64,000 nucleotides of DNA from Lepidostoma basale (Eukaryota; Arthropoda; Insecta; Trichoptera; Lepidostomatidae), in contig JAHDVF020000449.1 of NCBI GenBank assembly GCA_022606425.2, positions 124,001 to 188,000 of the forward strand, given 5' to 3'. The notes under the pieces were generated by a model. It was given only the letters and a program-made list of their open reading frames with translations. It was not told the origin of the DNA and searched no databases. Position 1 is the first letter of the stretch; the number at the start of each line of letters is the position of its first letter. Shown piece after piece: positions 41,935 through 51,400 of this stretch. The position numbers were made by a program, and so were the translations under genes.

Positions 41935-42200
41935 CCATTCTTCTCAGGTACATTCGTTCCATATACACAAACCATCTCAGGGATCCTTTGTTTAATTTTA
42001 TTAATGATGCAATCATCTGCTTTACATTTCTTCCTTATTTCGTTGTTCGGTATTCTATCATACGAGTATATCGTTTTCCCGCACATTTTTCTCAGTGATC
42101 TTATTTCTATGTCATATATTCTTCAAGCTTCACTTCCATACATAAGGATTGGCACTAGAACTCCATTATGTATTACCATCTTTGCTTTTGTGGCTATATT
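41935..42200 (-). mobile_element. LINE group W fragment
   Basis: ACCATTCTTCTCAGGTACAT, CAAACCATCTCAGGGATCCT, GGTATTCTATCATACGAG, CATACATAAGGATTGGCACT, AACTCCATTATG. A diverged W subgroup. Confidence 0.8.
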
Positions 42201-42772
42201 TGAGAGCGCCATTTATTTTGTTCCCAGACACACACCTAGTATTAAATATCCCTTGATTAGTTTGAAGGTATCGTTTTATAATAAAACATTTCTACGTCCA
42301 CAGCGCGTCCTTGAGGAATGCCATTGGATAGAGGAGCAGATTAACGTATAAATAAATATATAATGTACGAGTATAATGCTTGTTCCACGTCCATTTTGTT
42401 GCCAAGTCTAGAGACATTGTATTATAAATCTTAATGTCACAATCGCTGAATTCTAGTTGATATTATTTGCATACTTGTTTCAGCACTGTCAAATAAACGT
42501 TAAAGATGGTCTTATTGAGAAATCTTCACACCACCAACCCGGTTTTGCGCCCGGCGCCCCGCGCCCCAACCCTCCAGACTCGAGCTATGACAAGAACGAA
42601 CATTTCCTTTAGATTAATGATCCCGTAAAATTACTGTATGGATGGCAACTGACGGCGCGCCATTGACGCTTCTATAACATTAACTGAGCAAATTATCGAT
42701 ATCTTCCCGGCGCTCGGGGAATTCAGTCTCTTGGATGTACAATATAATCTCTGGGTGATTATGGATCTTCGC
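42201..42772. other. unassigned interior of the inverted-repeat element
   Basis: No frame or repeat recognised. Confidence 0.3.
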
Positions 42773-43019
42773 TCCCTCGGAGTCTCCCTTCTAACTGCTA
42801 CTTTGGAAAATAACCCCCGAGCAACTATGTATTTTAACGTTAAAAAATCAGTTCAAACGGCGTGGAAGAAACCATTCATTCGCGATTTCTTTTCAAGGTT
42901 ATTTAAAAAAATATATTATATATTACATCAAAGTGATGTTTCATTTACGATAACTACGTTAACGTTTACGATATCTATGTAATGTCGATTAATTCTCTTT
43001 ATCATTCCAGATTCAATTA

Positions 43020-43215
43020 TTCTTCTTCTTCTTCTTTCCGTGTCCTGTCAGGTCTCCCCAACGTTGACTATCACCCTTGAGTAGGCCTCCCTGTCCTGGG
43101 CAGTCCTGGCTCCACCACGGTCCTCAGCCCCGTCCACTCTCGGATGTTCCTCAGCCAGGAAACCCACCTTCTCCCAACACCTCGTCGACCCTCAATCTTA
43201 CCCTCCAAGATCAGA
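43020..43215 (-). mobile_element. LINE group F 3' end
   Basis: (TTC)n, GTGTCCTGTCAGGTCTCCCC, AACGTTGACTATCACCCTTG, CCGTCCACTCTCGGATGTTC, CCAACACCTCGTCGACCCTC. The terminal coding part on the minus strand. Confidence 0.75.
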
Positions 43216-43262
43216 TGTAACGTATACGCTACATCTGATCTGTAACGTAACGTATACGTTAT
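43213..43262. repeat. short compound palindrome
   Basis: TCAGATGTAACGTATACGCT, ACATCTGATC, TGTAACGTAACGTATACGTT: overlapping inverted and direct repeats of TAACGTATACG. Confidence 0.7.
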
Positions 43263-43665
43263 TATTAATAATCAATATTAAATTATGTATCTAATAGTTT
43301 TCTTTCTGTAAATAGTTAGTTGATTGATATTATGTATTTTGAGATATATTTTGAAATATTGATTTTCATATCCTGAAAATATCATATAATTCATATTTAT
43401 TATTGCATTGATAAGCCTAACTTTTCAATTGCGTACCAGGAGATCAGGATCGATAGTACATAAGGATCATTGTTTAAGTAAGCGCACCGACTCGAATCCT
43501 CCGTCTCTGACCTTGCAGTACCTAGAATTTAACCAACTCAAATCGGCGATTGTTTTTTTTTTAATTACAATGAAATGTATTGCTTTTAAAATTTCCTATA
43601 TTTCTTCAGTCTTCCTATATTTCTAGCTCCATTTACGTCGGTTACATACTTTCTATGCCGTACAA
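43263..43665. other. unassigned; short W-like scrap at the end
   Basis: 43598-43658 (TCTTCAGTCTTCCTATATTT, CTAGCTCCATTTACGTCGGT) resembles an inverted group W piece. The rest has no recognised content. Confidence 0.4.
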
Positions 43666-43736
43666 GAAATACTTTTTTTTCTAAACTGTTAAATTAATAA
43701 CTTTGTTTTTTGTACCACAATTGTATTTTATTTTAC

Positions 43737-43777
43737 GCGACAGCTGTTTCGTCAACCTATGTTGACATCATCAGGTG
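43737..43777 (-). ncRNA. hammerhead ribozyme motif, family A (core intact)
   Basis: CAC-CUGAUGA (43768-43774), stem II GUCAAC/GUUGAC, GAAA, ACAGCUGU, GUC-GCG. Stem I has one mismatch at the second pair. Confidence 0.75.
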
Positions 43778-43783
43778 TTACAA

Positions 43784-43824
43784 TATGATGATGTCAACAT
43801 AGGTTGACGAAACAGCTGTCGCGT
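43784..43824 (+). ncRNA. hammerhead-like motif, family A (C3 changed)
   Basis: The mirror arm reads AUGAUGA in place of CUGAUGA, with the same stem II, GAAA, stem III and GUC. Loss of C3 should abolish cleavage. Confidence 0.6.
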
Positions 43825-43930
43825 AAAATAAAATACAACTGTGATACATAAAACAAAGTTATTAATTTAACAGTTTATAATGTTAAGGTATCATAGTGTT
43901 TCGGCCAAAACAACCGACTATTTTTTATTC

Positions 43931-44139
43931 TTTATGTAAAAATGTTCGAATTGTCAGTAGGGTCGCGGCGAGTCACATCTTGCTGGAGGGTGTGATTCTA
44001 TAAAATGCTGCGAAACGCCCAGTTGCATTCCACCGACAACACTATTGACTAGTCCAACTCGTTAGCGTCCCTGTCGCGAACCCCGGGCAATGGGGTCACA
44101 CTCGTAACCGTGTGATCACAGTAGATAACGAGGAGATGA
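43931..44139. other. unassigned stretch
   Basis: No feature supported. Confidence 0.3.
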
Positions 44140-44336
44140 AAGGCGAGTTTCTGGCGCCTCCAAACCAGATCCAACCAGCTAACGGAAGGTAACCCCGACA
44201 GAAAAATCCACCAGAGAAGGCAACGGGAATCCACTCTGGTCACTTTTTCCCAGGAATCACTACGGCGAATACCTTTGCTGCAGTGATCGCCAACGTTGGG
44301 GGGACCTGGCACGGCACCAAAAGAAGAAGAAGAAGA
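44140..44336 (+). mobile_element. LINE group F 3' end
   Basis: TTTGCTGCAGTGATCGCCAA, GGACCTGGCACGGCACC, AAAAGAAGAAGAAGAAG. Only the last 70 bp match closely; upstream part is tentative. Confidence 0.65.
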
Positions 44337-45087
44337 TGTAAAAATGTCACCCCATCAAATTCAAAGGCTCCGGCTTTCTCTCTAGAATTCTTCACCACTC
44401 TTCCGTTTGTAACACCGTTTGTCCGGGGGTCCACTCCACACCATCCTTCCACCTCAAACTAAGGGTTCTATTTTGTATTATATTAAGAGTGTTTTCTTAT
44501 GATCGCAGTTTCTCCGCCGTTCTGTTTGCGATTCGCGCTGGTCAGACTCTAGCTAGAGTGTCCCACTATATTCCCCACGTCTGTGTTTGCTCCGCGGGGT
44601 TCAGCACCCTCTATAATCGTGTTTATCGCCTCGGATCGGACGAAAATAAGCAAACAAGTCCAGGTGCCCGGAGCGGTCGACAGCCACGTTTGCCCGCTAT
44701 CTCCGTTGCAACACCGCCGACTATGAATATTGAACCCGTAATAGACTTAGCTTGCATGCTGCATGTGCATCGGCAAATCGTACCCTACCGCACACTGCAT
44801 TCTTAATTTGAAATAAATTACTTAATACATCATTTGACAAAGTATCGTTCGCCCCTGCCGTAACAGAACAGTGGTATATGCATCAAAGAGACTAACAAAG
44901 TCTTTCTTGATTAATATTAAGTATTTTTTATTTATTATTATTGAATCGTAATATACGAGTACGAGAATACTTTGAATACAAGAGAGGGAGAGACGAATAC
45001 TTCCATTCTCTCTAGATGTAATTCGAAACGCACGCGATGCGCATTCCCGAAAATGTTTCTGGATTATTTAAAACTTTGTTCTGATTA
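44337..45087. other. unassigned stretch
   Basis: A 105-codon plus frame (44489-44806) has no recognised domain. Confidence 0.35.
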
Positions 45088-45542
45088 CACGACCCTTTTG
45101 TATGGAGGCGTAGCATGGAAGTGGCAAAAGAAGGATGAAAGTAGAATAAATGCAGTAGAAATGAGATCTCTTAGACGAATGTGTGGATACTATGTGTATG
45201 ATAGAGTGTGGAATGAAAATATAAGTATTGAATGTGGTGCGAATGATGGTGTTATGAAAAAAATAATGAAAGGATCATTAAGATGGCTTGGATACATGGA
45301 AAGAATGAATGAAAAAAGAATGGTACTAGGAATAGAGTAAGACCGAGGAAAACGTTGCACGATCAAATAAATCAAATAATGAATGTCGGCCACGTGAGGC
45401 GTCAGAGAAATCGTCGCGCGTGCATGACACGATGTATGAATGTTGAGGAAGCGAGAGAAATATGTCAAGAAAGAAAAGTGTGGCAGTCCATTCTTTCTGC
45501 CTACCCCTTAGGCGAGGCGGAGTGATGGTTTGTTAGTTAGTT
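45088..45542 (+). pseudogene. LINE group W copy
   Basis: Frame 44972-45340 covers LLYGGVAWKWQKKDESRINA, VEMRSLRRMCGYYVYDRVWN, KGSLRWLGYMERM, then a frame-breaking deletion after MVLGIE. The terminal part continues to GAGTGATGGTTTGTTAGTTA. Confidence 0.9.
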
Positions 45543-45825
45543 TTTGTTCTGATTATGTATAATAGTAGTGTAGAAAACAAAAGTTGATTTGGTGTTGTTA
45601 ATTGTGAAATTTTTAACTAGTGTGAAAAAAATATTTCCATTAAAAGTTAAAAGTAATTACTGATTACGATTGTACAGTGAACCTAGTTTTTAAAGGGTAG
45701 GAAATCTTTACTTCCGTGAATATTTCACGGGTTGCACTTAGAATTAAATTAAAACGTTTGTTTTTGGTAGGTTTTAGTAAACTTTTTTTTTAAGCTTTTA
45801 ATTTTAAGCTTTCCTATTCCTTCCT
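45543..45825. other. unassigned stretch
   Basis: No feature supported. Confidence 0.3.
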
Positions 45826-46240
45826 CTCGATTCCTCGCTTTTTCCACATCGTGTCATACACCCACGCCGATTTCTCCGACTTGGCCGACACTTAATATTT
45901 TATTAATTTGAACCTGTCACGTTTTCCTCGGTATTTCCGTTTTTCTAGTTCCGTTTACATCGTTAATAAATGCTATCTTCATTCTTTCTTTCCATGTGTC
46001 CAAACCATTTACTAAATCTTGTTCCGTTTACATAGTTAACATTAACTTTTTTATCATTCTTTTCATGTTTCCAAATCATCTTAATTACATTTTCATTATT
46101 TTGTTACATTCTCACTTCATTCATTTGTTTTATTTACATTTGACACACTATCACATACAGATTTACCACACTTTCGTCCAAGAGATCTTATTTATACGGC
46201 ATTATTAATTCTACTTTCATTCTTCTTTCGGCAGATTACT
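45826..46240 (-). mobile_element. LINE group W fragment with an internal duplication
   Basis: AGTTCCGTTTACATCGTTAA..TCTTTCTTTCCATGTG is repeated as TGTTCCGTTTACATAGTTAA..TTCTTTTCATGTTTCC about 80 bp later. The 3' tail is missing. Confidence 0.8.
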
Positions 46241-46759
46241 AACACTCCGCCCTTTTTGGCTCCTGCATCCAACCCTTTTTTTATTTTAACACACGTGTCC
46301 ACATAAAGATAAATAATCACGGGGACATTAAGCAGCCCTTTTTATTTACGGTGGGGGTAATTGACAAGTAGTGTCTATTGTAGAGTTTGCCTCAGAGTTC
46401 CGTTCGTTCAAGGACTGAAATATAAATTTAAACTTCATAAAAGTCCCGACTGGTGCGGGTAAGTAAGCGAAGTAATATAACCTGTCATTGCTTGTTATAA
46501 ACTAAATCTAAAATCGCTGTCCACGGTGCAATCCGCGAAGTAAATTTTTAATGTGTGGGAAGGAAGCGTGTCTCAGACAGACATATCAATTTTCCTTTAA
46601 TAACGTAGTTATGTTGAAGCAAAGTTCTCGTTAAATAAAGGGAATGCAAGAACATGTCTGTGATAATTTATTTATTTATTTCATTATCCACGATTGCATA
46701 ACAATCGTTGTTTAGATTTACTTTCACAATTTTTATTTATTTTTATATATATTTTTTAT
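46241..46759. other. unassigned stretch
   Basis: No feature supported. Confidence 0.3.
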
Positions 46760-46995
46760 TTTTTTTTATGCATACAACAGGTCGTTTGACCCAATTACTG
46801 GATACACTTTTATTTTAGCTATTATATTGATTCTCGTGACATGTGATAGGTAGCCAATCTATCGCCATTTTATTCTCACGTGAATTTTACACCAGACCAA
46901 AGACAGTGTGACAAGCACACTGCCATCGCCGGGAATCGAACCCGGGACCTTCGGTATGGAAGTCAGAGCTCTTACCACTCTGCTACGAAGATAGT
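46760..46995 (-). mobile_element. tRNA-derived SINE, type II
   Basis: Plus landmarks: CATACAACAGGTCGTTTGAC, CATGTGATAGGTAGCCAATC, CACACTGCCATCGCCGGGAA, TCGAACCCGG, CTTACCACTCTGCTACGAAG. Confidence 0.9.
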
Positions 46996-47291
46996 CTATT
47001 TCTTATAAAACCTTTTTTTCTCTTTTTTATTATTATTATTTTGTTGAGGCAGTACTCTCTCTGTTGCTCTTATCGTAAGGGTATTCGCGAATTCGCTATA
47101 AGAGTTCTATCTCTTTTGCCACCTGGTTTAAAAGGCGATTCGCTTTCAATACAGGAGAACTTCCAAGCGCCTCTGTGCGGCAATTTGGGTCATAAAATTA
47201 AATATGCCTCTCGTTTATATAAAGATAGAACAGAGTTGTTTATTGATTCTTGAACAATACTGTAAAACTATTATACATATTAAATAACCAC
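46996..47291. other. unassigned; 70-codon plus frame
   Basis: Frame 47041-47253 has no recognised motif; near its end TGATTCTTGAACAATACTGT resembles the outer block of family C. Confidence 0.35.
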
Positions 47292-47390
47292 TAACAAACC
47301 ATCACGCCGTTTCTCCATAGGGGTAGGCAGAGGATGGATCGCCGCACTATTCTATCCTGACATAATTCTTGCGCCTCTTCATCGAATTAT
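47292..47390 (-). mobile_element. LINE group W 3' end
   Basis: AACAAACCATCACGCCGTTT, CATAGGGGTAGGCAGAGGAT, CTGACATAATTCTTGCGCCT. Confidence 0.8.
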
Positions 47391-47440
47391 AAATGCGTTT
47401 TTATTTAAGTCTTTCTTTGTTTAGTTTTTATTATATTTTT

Positions 47441-47479
47441 ACACCTTAAGATGGAGGCATCACCCGAAACATGTCGTGT
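47441..47479 (+). ncRNA. hammerhead-like motif, family G (degenerate)
   Basis: ACAC-CUUAAGA-UGGAGGCAUCACCC-GAAACAUGUC-GUGU. Stem I of four pairs (ACAC/GUGU), stem III ACAUGU and GUC are kept, but G5 of the core is U. Confidence 0.5.
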
Positions 47480-47589
47480 TTTTAATATTTTTTAATAATT
47501 AGTGGATTAAACGAAGTTATTTTCAATGTCCTTAGTACATTACTATGGAATTCCATAGTGTTAATGCCTTAGCGTTCAATAAGTTAATT

Positions 47590-47652
47590 ATAGAACAGCA
47601 GTCGGTCCATCCGCTCTACCTACTCCCGGTAGTTAGTTAGTTGGTTAGTTAT
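47590..47652 (+). mobile_element. LINE group W terminal scrap
   Basis: CGGTCCATCCGCTCTACCTA, CTCCCGGTAGTTAGTTAGTT. The FGETA-equivalent codons are deleted. Confidence 0.6.
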
Positions 47653-48239
47653 CCATGCATGTCTGTTCCCTTATAAAGCGAAAAAGTATCGCATCATTAT
47701 TTTGATTGTACGACGTAAGACCAAGGGAGCGTTCGTTAAAAGTAGAATTATGATATATCCAATTTCCTTTCAAGACGGTCGGTCCCGACTTGTACTCGTA
47801 CTATATTTTTCCACAGACGTGATCTCGCAGGCGACGAGCGAACGCTGAACAAACTCGTGTTACTGGGGACCGGCGACTGCCCGGAGGCGTATCGCAGCCT
47901 CCCAGCCGTCCCTCAGAGGAGTCTGCGAAGATGCTATAATGAGGAATAAATAACGACACAGTATCGTGTGTATTTACATGCACAAATAGACACACTTGGG
48001 AACGTGACAAGCTTTGCTACGGTGGTGTAATTGGGATCCTTTGTAGTATTTTTTATCGTTACATTCGTTACGGCTCGGTCAACTACGAATCGTAACGTCA
48101 AATTAATTTAAACACTCTTATTTGAATGATAAATGTACTAACCGGGGCTACTTTCGCAAATTATATTTGTTCGGTTATCCTTTTGCTATCAGATGATGAA
48201 TTAAAAAGTAAAGCGGGGTAGCCTTTCACATTGTGTTAA
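47653..48239. other. unassigned stretch
   Basis: GC-richer at 47790-47940. No frame recognised. Confidence 0.3.
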
Positions 48240-48767
48240 AAAGATGTTCTGCTTAATGCTTCATAAACATAAATCTTCATAGATGGCGTTAGTATGTAGA
48301 TTATATAGATTAATCTTAGAGATTAACATATATATATAATCAAATCTTCATAGATGGCGCATTGAAACTGACATGTGAATTCTGGTGTTGGATTTTAACA
48401 TATATACAACTAACTAACTAACTAACCATCACGCCGTCTCCCCGAAAGGGTAGGCAGAAAGAATGGACTGTCACACTTTTACTGATGCGGGCACTCCATC
48501 CTTCGCTTTTCGCTTCGCGGAAGACGCGGTGTGATGGGTTGCGAACCTCATCGCCACCAATAGGCATCTCCCCAAACATAAATATAACTTCCAAAAATTT
48601 GTCAGACATGGTCATAAGAATGGTGGAATGGGGAATGTTGTAATTACACAAAGCGTGCGCTTAACCCAACCAATGACAGGTCATAAGTCCTGTAAAAACA
48701 CCTTGATCAACCATATTCAGTTTCCAATTTGCATCTTCGTCTCTATTGAGATACAATTAAATCATGA
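48240..48767 (+). repeat. repeat H, fourth copy, carrying an SW insertion
   Basis: TGCTTAATGCTTCATAAACA and AGATGGCGTTAGTATGTAGA (with part of this left end repeated near 48340) begin it. AACTTCCAAAAATTTGTCAG, AACCAATGACAGGTCATAAG and CATCTTCGTCTCTATTGAGA finish it. It is interrupted at 48413-48583. Confidence 0.82.
48413..48583 (-). mobile_element. SW element inserted in repeat H
   Basis: Plus strand: TAACTAACTAACTAACCATC, CGAAAGGGTAGGCAGAAAGA, GGACTGTCACACTTTTACTG, GATGCGGGCACTCCATCCTT, AGACGCGGTGTGATGGGTTG. Confidence 0.75.
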
Positions 48768-48884
48768 ATTGATAACCCGCAATGGGTGAAATCCAGTATT
48801 CGTATACAAGTATATGTATACATTAAAAAAATATAATAATTAAAAAGTACTTTATATATTACCACACATTCATAATTCACTCTT

Positions 48885-49165
48885 TGTTTTCTGTACCACA
48901 CAAAAATAATAGAAATTGATAAAAATTATTCATTATAAACTGTTAAATTATAAAACTCTGTTTTGATGTATCACAATTTTATTTTCATTTTTCGCGACAG
49001 CTGTTTCGTCATAAATAGATTATTGTAACACCTGATGATGTCAACATAGGTTGACGAAACAGCTGTCGTGAAAAATAAAAATAAAATTGTGATTCATAAA
49101 AACTGAGTTTTATAATTTAACAGTTTATAATGTTGAATATCATAGTGTTTCGGCCAAAACAATGG
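48885..49165. mobile_element. family A palindrome, left arm shortened
   Basis: Left arm AAACTGTTAAATTATAAAAC, TTTTCGCGACAGCTGTTTCG loses its stem II (jumps to TCATAAATAGAT). The right arm is complete and ends TATCATAGTGTTTCGGCCAA. Confidence 0.85.
49029..49070 (+). ncRNA. hammerhead ribozyme, family A (core and stem I intact)
   Basis: CAC (49029-49031), CUGAUGA (49032-49038), stem II GUCAAC/GUUGAC with AUAG loop, GAAA (49056-49059), ACAGCUGU stem III, GUC, cleavage expected after C49067, then GUG, which pairs with CAC. All invariant positions match. Palindromic stem III suggests cleavage as a dimer, as reported for other very short stem III hammerheads. Confidence 0.8.
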
Positions 49166-49235
49166 ACCATTAAAAATTGTATACAGTAATTGGGTTCAAA
49201 TGACCAGTTGTATACAAAAATAATAAAAAAAAGGT
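49165..49235 (+). mobile_element. SINE type II 3' module alone
   Basis: AAATTGTATACAGTAATTGG, TTCAAATGACCAGTTGTATA, then A-rich. No head. Confidence 0.65.
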
Positions 49236-49270
49236 ATTTTGAATACTCTGTTTTTTATTGTTTCTTGAAG

Positions 49271-49550
49271 TATAAAAGGCGGGCCAAACTGTGATAAACT
49301 CGGTTTCCAACCAACGAGCCAGACTATCTATCTCATTCTACGCCGGGTAAAATAATGCGAGGAAGAGAGATAAACGTACCATGTTTGTTGAATAGTTTGA
49401 AAGGATAACCGTATGCAGAAACATCCGCGGTTTAACTAAAATCGACGTTTTTACTACGTCTAGAACATGGTTTAAGTTTGAGTAATAACATTCTGTATAC
49501 AAATTTTGGTTTCAAACCAGCTTGTTTGTCACAGTGTGGCCCGCCTATAA
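49271..49550. mobile_element. 280-bp TIR MITE inside family C
   Basis: TATAAAAGGCGGGCCAAACT at the left; AGTGTGGCCCGCCTATAA at the right. TIRs of about 30 bp extend into GGTTTC..AACC. No coding capacity. TATAA-like flanks. Confidence 0.75.
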
Positions 49551-49602
49551 CTCTGTATTAAATAATTTACGAATGAAAACGTCTATTTTCTAGAAGTTTT
49601 AT

Positions 49603-49812
49603 TCATCATCATCATCGGCTGTCCCTCGCATCCGAGGATGACTGTCCTTCACGGTTGTGGGTCTGCATGTGACTGAAGAGCCCGATCCTGGACCCACATA
49701 TTCTGGGGCATCTGGGGCAGGGGAAGGCGCTTGTAATGGAGCCGTCACCGTCTCCCAGTGGTCTTTCCTTTCTCCTCCTCGTCTCTGCGACGTCGTCTCT
49801 TAAGTTTTATTA
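49603..49812 (-). mobile_element. LINE 3' end inserted in family C, TSD AAGTTTTATT
   Basis: CATCATCATCATCGGCTGTC (a (GATGAT) tail on the minus strand), CCTCGCATCCGAGGATGACT, GGACCCACATATTCTGGGGC. Flanked by AAGTTTTATT on both sides. Confidence 0.75.
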
Positions 49813-49935
49813 CAATTTGTGGGAATAACATGTTTCGCCTGTCTAATGCCTTAGTCAGGCAAAACATGGCATTCATATAAATTCTGATCAAACTTCTAGA
49901 AAACGGACGTTTTCATTTGTATTATTTATGGAATG

Positions 49936-50719
49936 CATCATATATTTTTTTTCTATCCCTCAAATTCCGTGACCGCTAGTATGGGTCCAAATCCGTAGAA
50001 ACTATACGAGTATTTGTGCTGTGTGTATATATATATGGTTCCCCATTCATAAATAACGTCCCGACCATTTTCAGATTACGCGATTTTAGCATAATACGTC
50101 AACCTTTTAATTCTGTTCCAGCGGGTTTTTATCAAGAACAACATTGTAATCTGGCAACAAAAATCTGACAGTAGTTTAAGTATTCATTATTTTTGACATT
50201 CCGGAAATGTGTAGTAATTATTCTCGCATTGTTTTTAGGATAAATGATAAATCGGACTGTGCAGGCCTCTGCTCAATGTTTGCGTTCCCTTTGTTGCGGG
50301 CTCAAGCCGTGATGAATAGCCACAATTTTTTGACGGTTTATTCACATTTAGTGAGCCAAATTTACGTAATATTTTTCATCATTCTCCATCTTTCTTCCTC
50401 AAAATTAATGTCTGAATTTGCTTTTACGTTCTTCGTCAGAATTTATCCCTACGCTTTTTTTTTTACCAAGCCACGAAAATAATTTTCCTTCACTCCCGAA
50501 TTGTGCGATGAACTTAATTACTTAATACCTTTTTTGTAATTTTACGTCAGCTTATACTAATAATATTATTCGAAAAGGTTGGAAAGGAAAATGTTTTTTT
50601 TACGGAAAAAATCTTACCACACTCGATTTAAACAAGCAAAAAACTGGAATTTAACTGAAGTTAGGACATTAACTGACGAAATTAATTCGATTTGTTAACA
50701 TCATCCATTTGAAAAACCT
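49936..50719. other. unassigned stretch
   Basis: A 91-codon plus frame (50207-50482) has no recognised domain. Confidence 0.35.
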
Positions 50720-51000
50720 TTTAGGAAAACTCTACACTTCATCTCAGGCAGAATTCTCAGGGATCGGATCAGAAATGAAATGATAAGGTCTATTGATGTG
50801 TTAAAGACATATTGAGGCGTGGAAGAAACAGAATACGCTTTTAGAGGGACCATGTGGATTGTATGAAATAACCAATTTTTTCGAAATTAAAAAAAATGAT
50901 AACCCATGTAGCAAGAGACTACCAGGAAAGTTTCGAAGAGTTGGAGGGATGACCGGACGTCATCATCCCAATACAATTAATCATCACAATCAGGTCTGGT
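50720..51000 (+). mobile_element. LINE group R-like relic
   Basis: Plus reading RILRDRIRNEMIRSIDVLKT, then SWRDDRTSSSQ-like end. The LRDRIRNE(E/M)IR string is typical of group R. Heavily decayed. Confidence 0.6.
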
Positions 51001-51039
51001 CACAAGACCTAAATCAAATAGAAAAATATTTATTTAAGA

Positions 51040-51180
51040 TAATCTGATCATTTTACTAAAATTACTTCATGGATGTTCATTTTAAATTAAATAACGTGAT
51101 GTTTTTAATAACAACTTTAATTTTTAGTGAGTCGATGTCAGCCAGCCTGGCGAAACCGAATCATGTCGAAATAAAGATGT
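51040..51180 (+). mobile_element. family E element with a hammerhead-like motif
   Basis: ACTAAAATTACTTCATGGAT at the left; motif 51130-51169 GUCGAUGUCAGCCAGCCUGG, GAAACCGAAUC. Confidence 0.5.
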
Positions 51181-51184
51181 ACAA

Positions 51185-51400
51185 TAGAATTAGTTTATTA
51201 TTTTTCAAACAATGATGTAAAACGAATACGAATGAAAACGTCTGTTTTCTAGAAGTTTCATTATTATATATAGAATGACATGTTTCGCCTGTCTTTTTTC
51301 GCCTGTACATTTGATAATGCTTTAGACAAGCGAAACAGGTAATTTCCATTAATTATAATAAAACATCTAGAAAACAGACGTTTTCATTCATAACGTAGAT
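51185..51400. mobile_element. family C palindrome, complete
   Basis: TTTTTCAAACAATGATGTAA, GAATGAAAACGTCTGTTTTC at the left; CATCTAGAAAACAGACGTTT at the right. Inner arms GACATGTTTCGCCTGT and CAAGCGAAACAGGTAATT. Confidence 0.85.

Larger units (their letters stand above)
41768..43030. mobile_element. element bounded by a long inverted repeat
   Basis: Left arm 41768-41938 and right arm 42773-43030 are reverse complements over about 170 bp (shared blocks AATAATTGAATCTGGA, GAAACCATTC..TCGCGA, ACTGCTACTTTGGAAAATAA). The right arm has about 70 bp extra. Between the arms lie a group W fragment and unassigned DNA. Could be a TIR transposon or an inverted duplication. Confidence 0.7.
43670..43930. 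mobile_element. family A palindrome, complete
   Basis: Arms of about 95 bp meet near 43782. Left: AACTGTTAAATTAATAACTT, ATTTTACGCGACAGCTGTTT. Right: the mirror image, ending AAAGTTATTAATTTAACAGT. After it TATCATAGTGTTTCGGCCAA. Non-coding. Confidence 0.88.
49252..49935. mobile_element. family C element with two nested insertions
   Basis: Outer C blocks: TTTTATTGTTTCTTGAAG, ACGAATGAAAACGTCTATTT, CTAGAAGTTTTATT; later ATAACATGTTTCGCCTGTCT, TAGTCAGGCAAAACATGGCA, AAACTTCTAGAAAACGGACG. Interrupted at 49271-49550 and 49603-49812. Confidence 0.78.

Noticed and set aside
44489..44806. 105-codon gene on the plus strand
   Set aside because: No known domain; sits between repeats without splice or promoter signals that can be defended.
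9118..49100. Palindromes as Rho-independent terminators, CRISPR repeats or attachment sites
   Set aside because: The sequence is eukaryotic; the hairpins are dispersed mobile units with hammerhead-like cores and no spacer arrays.
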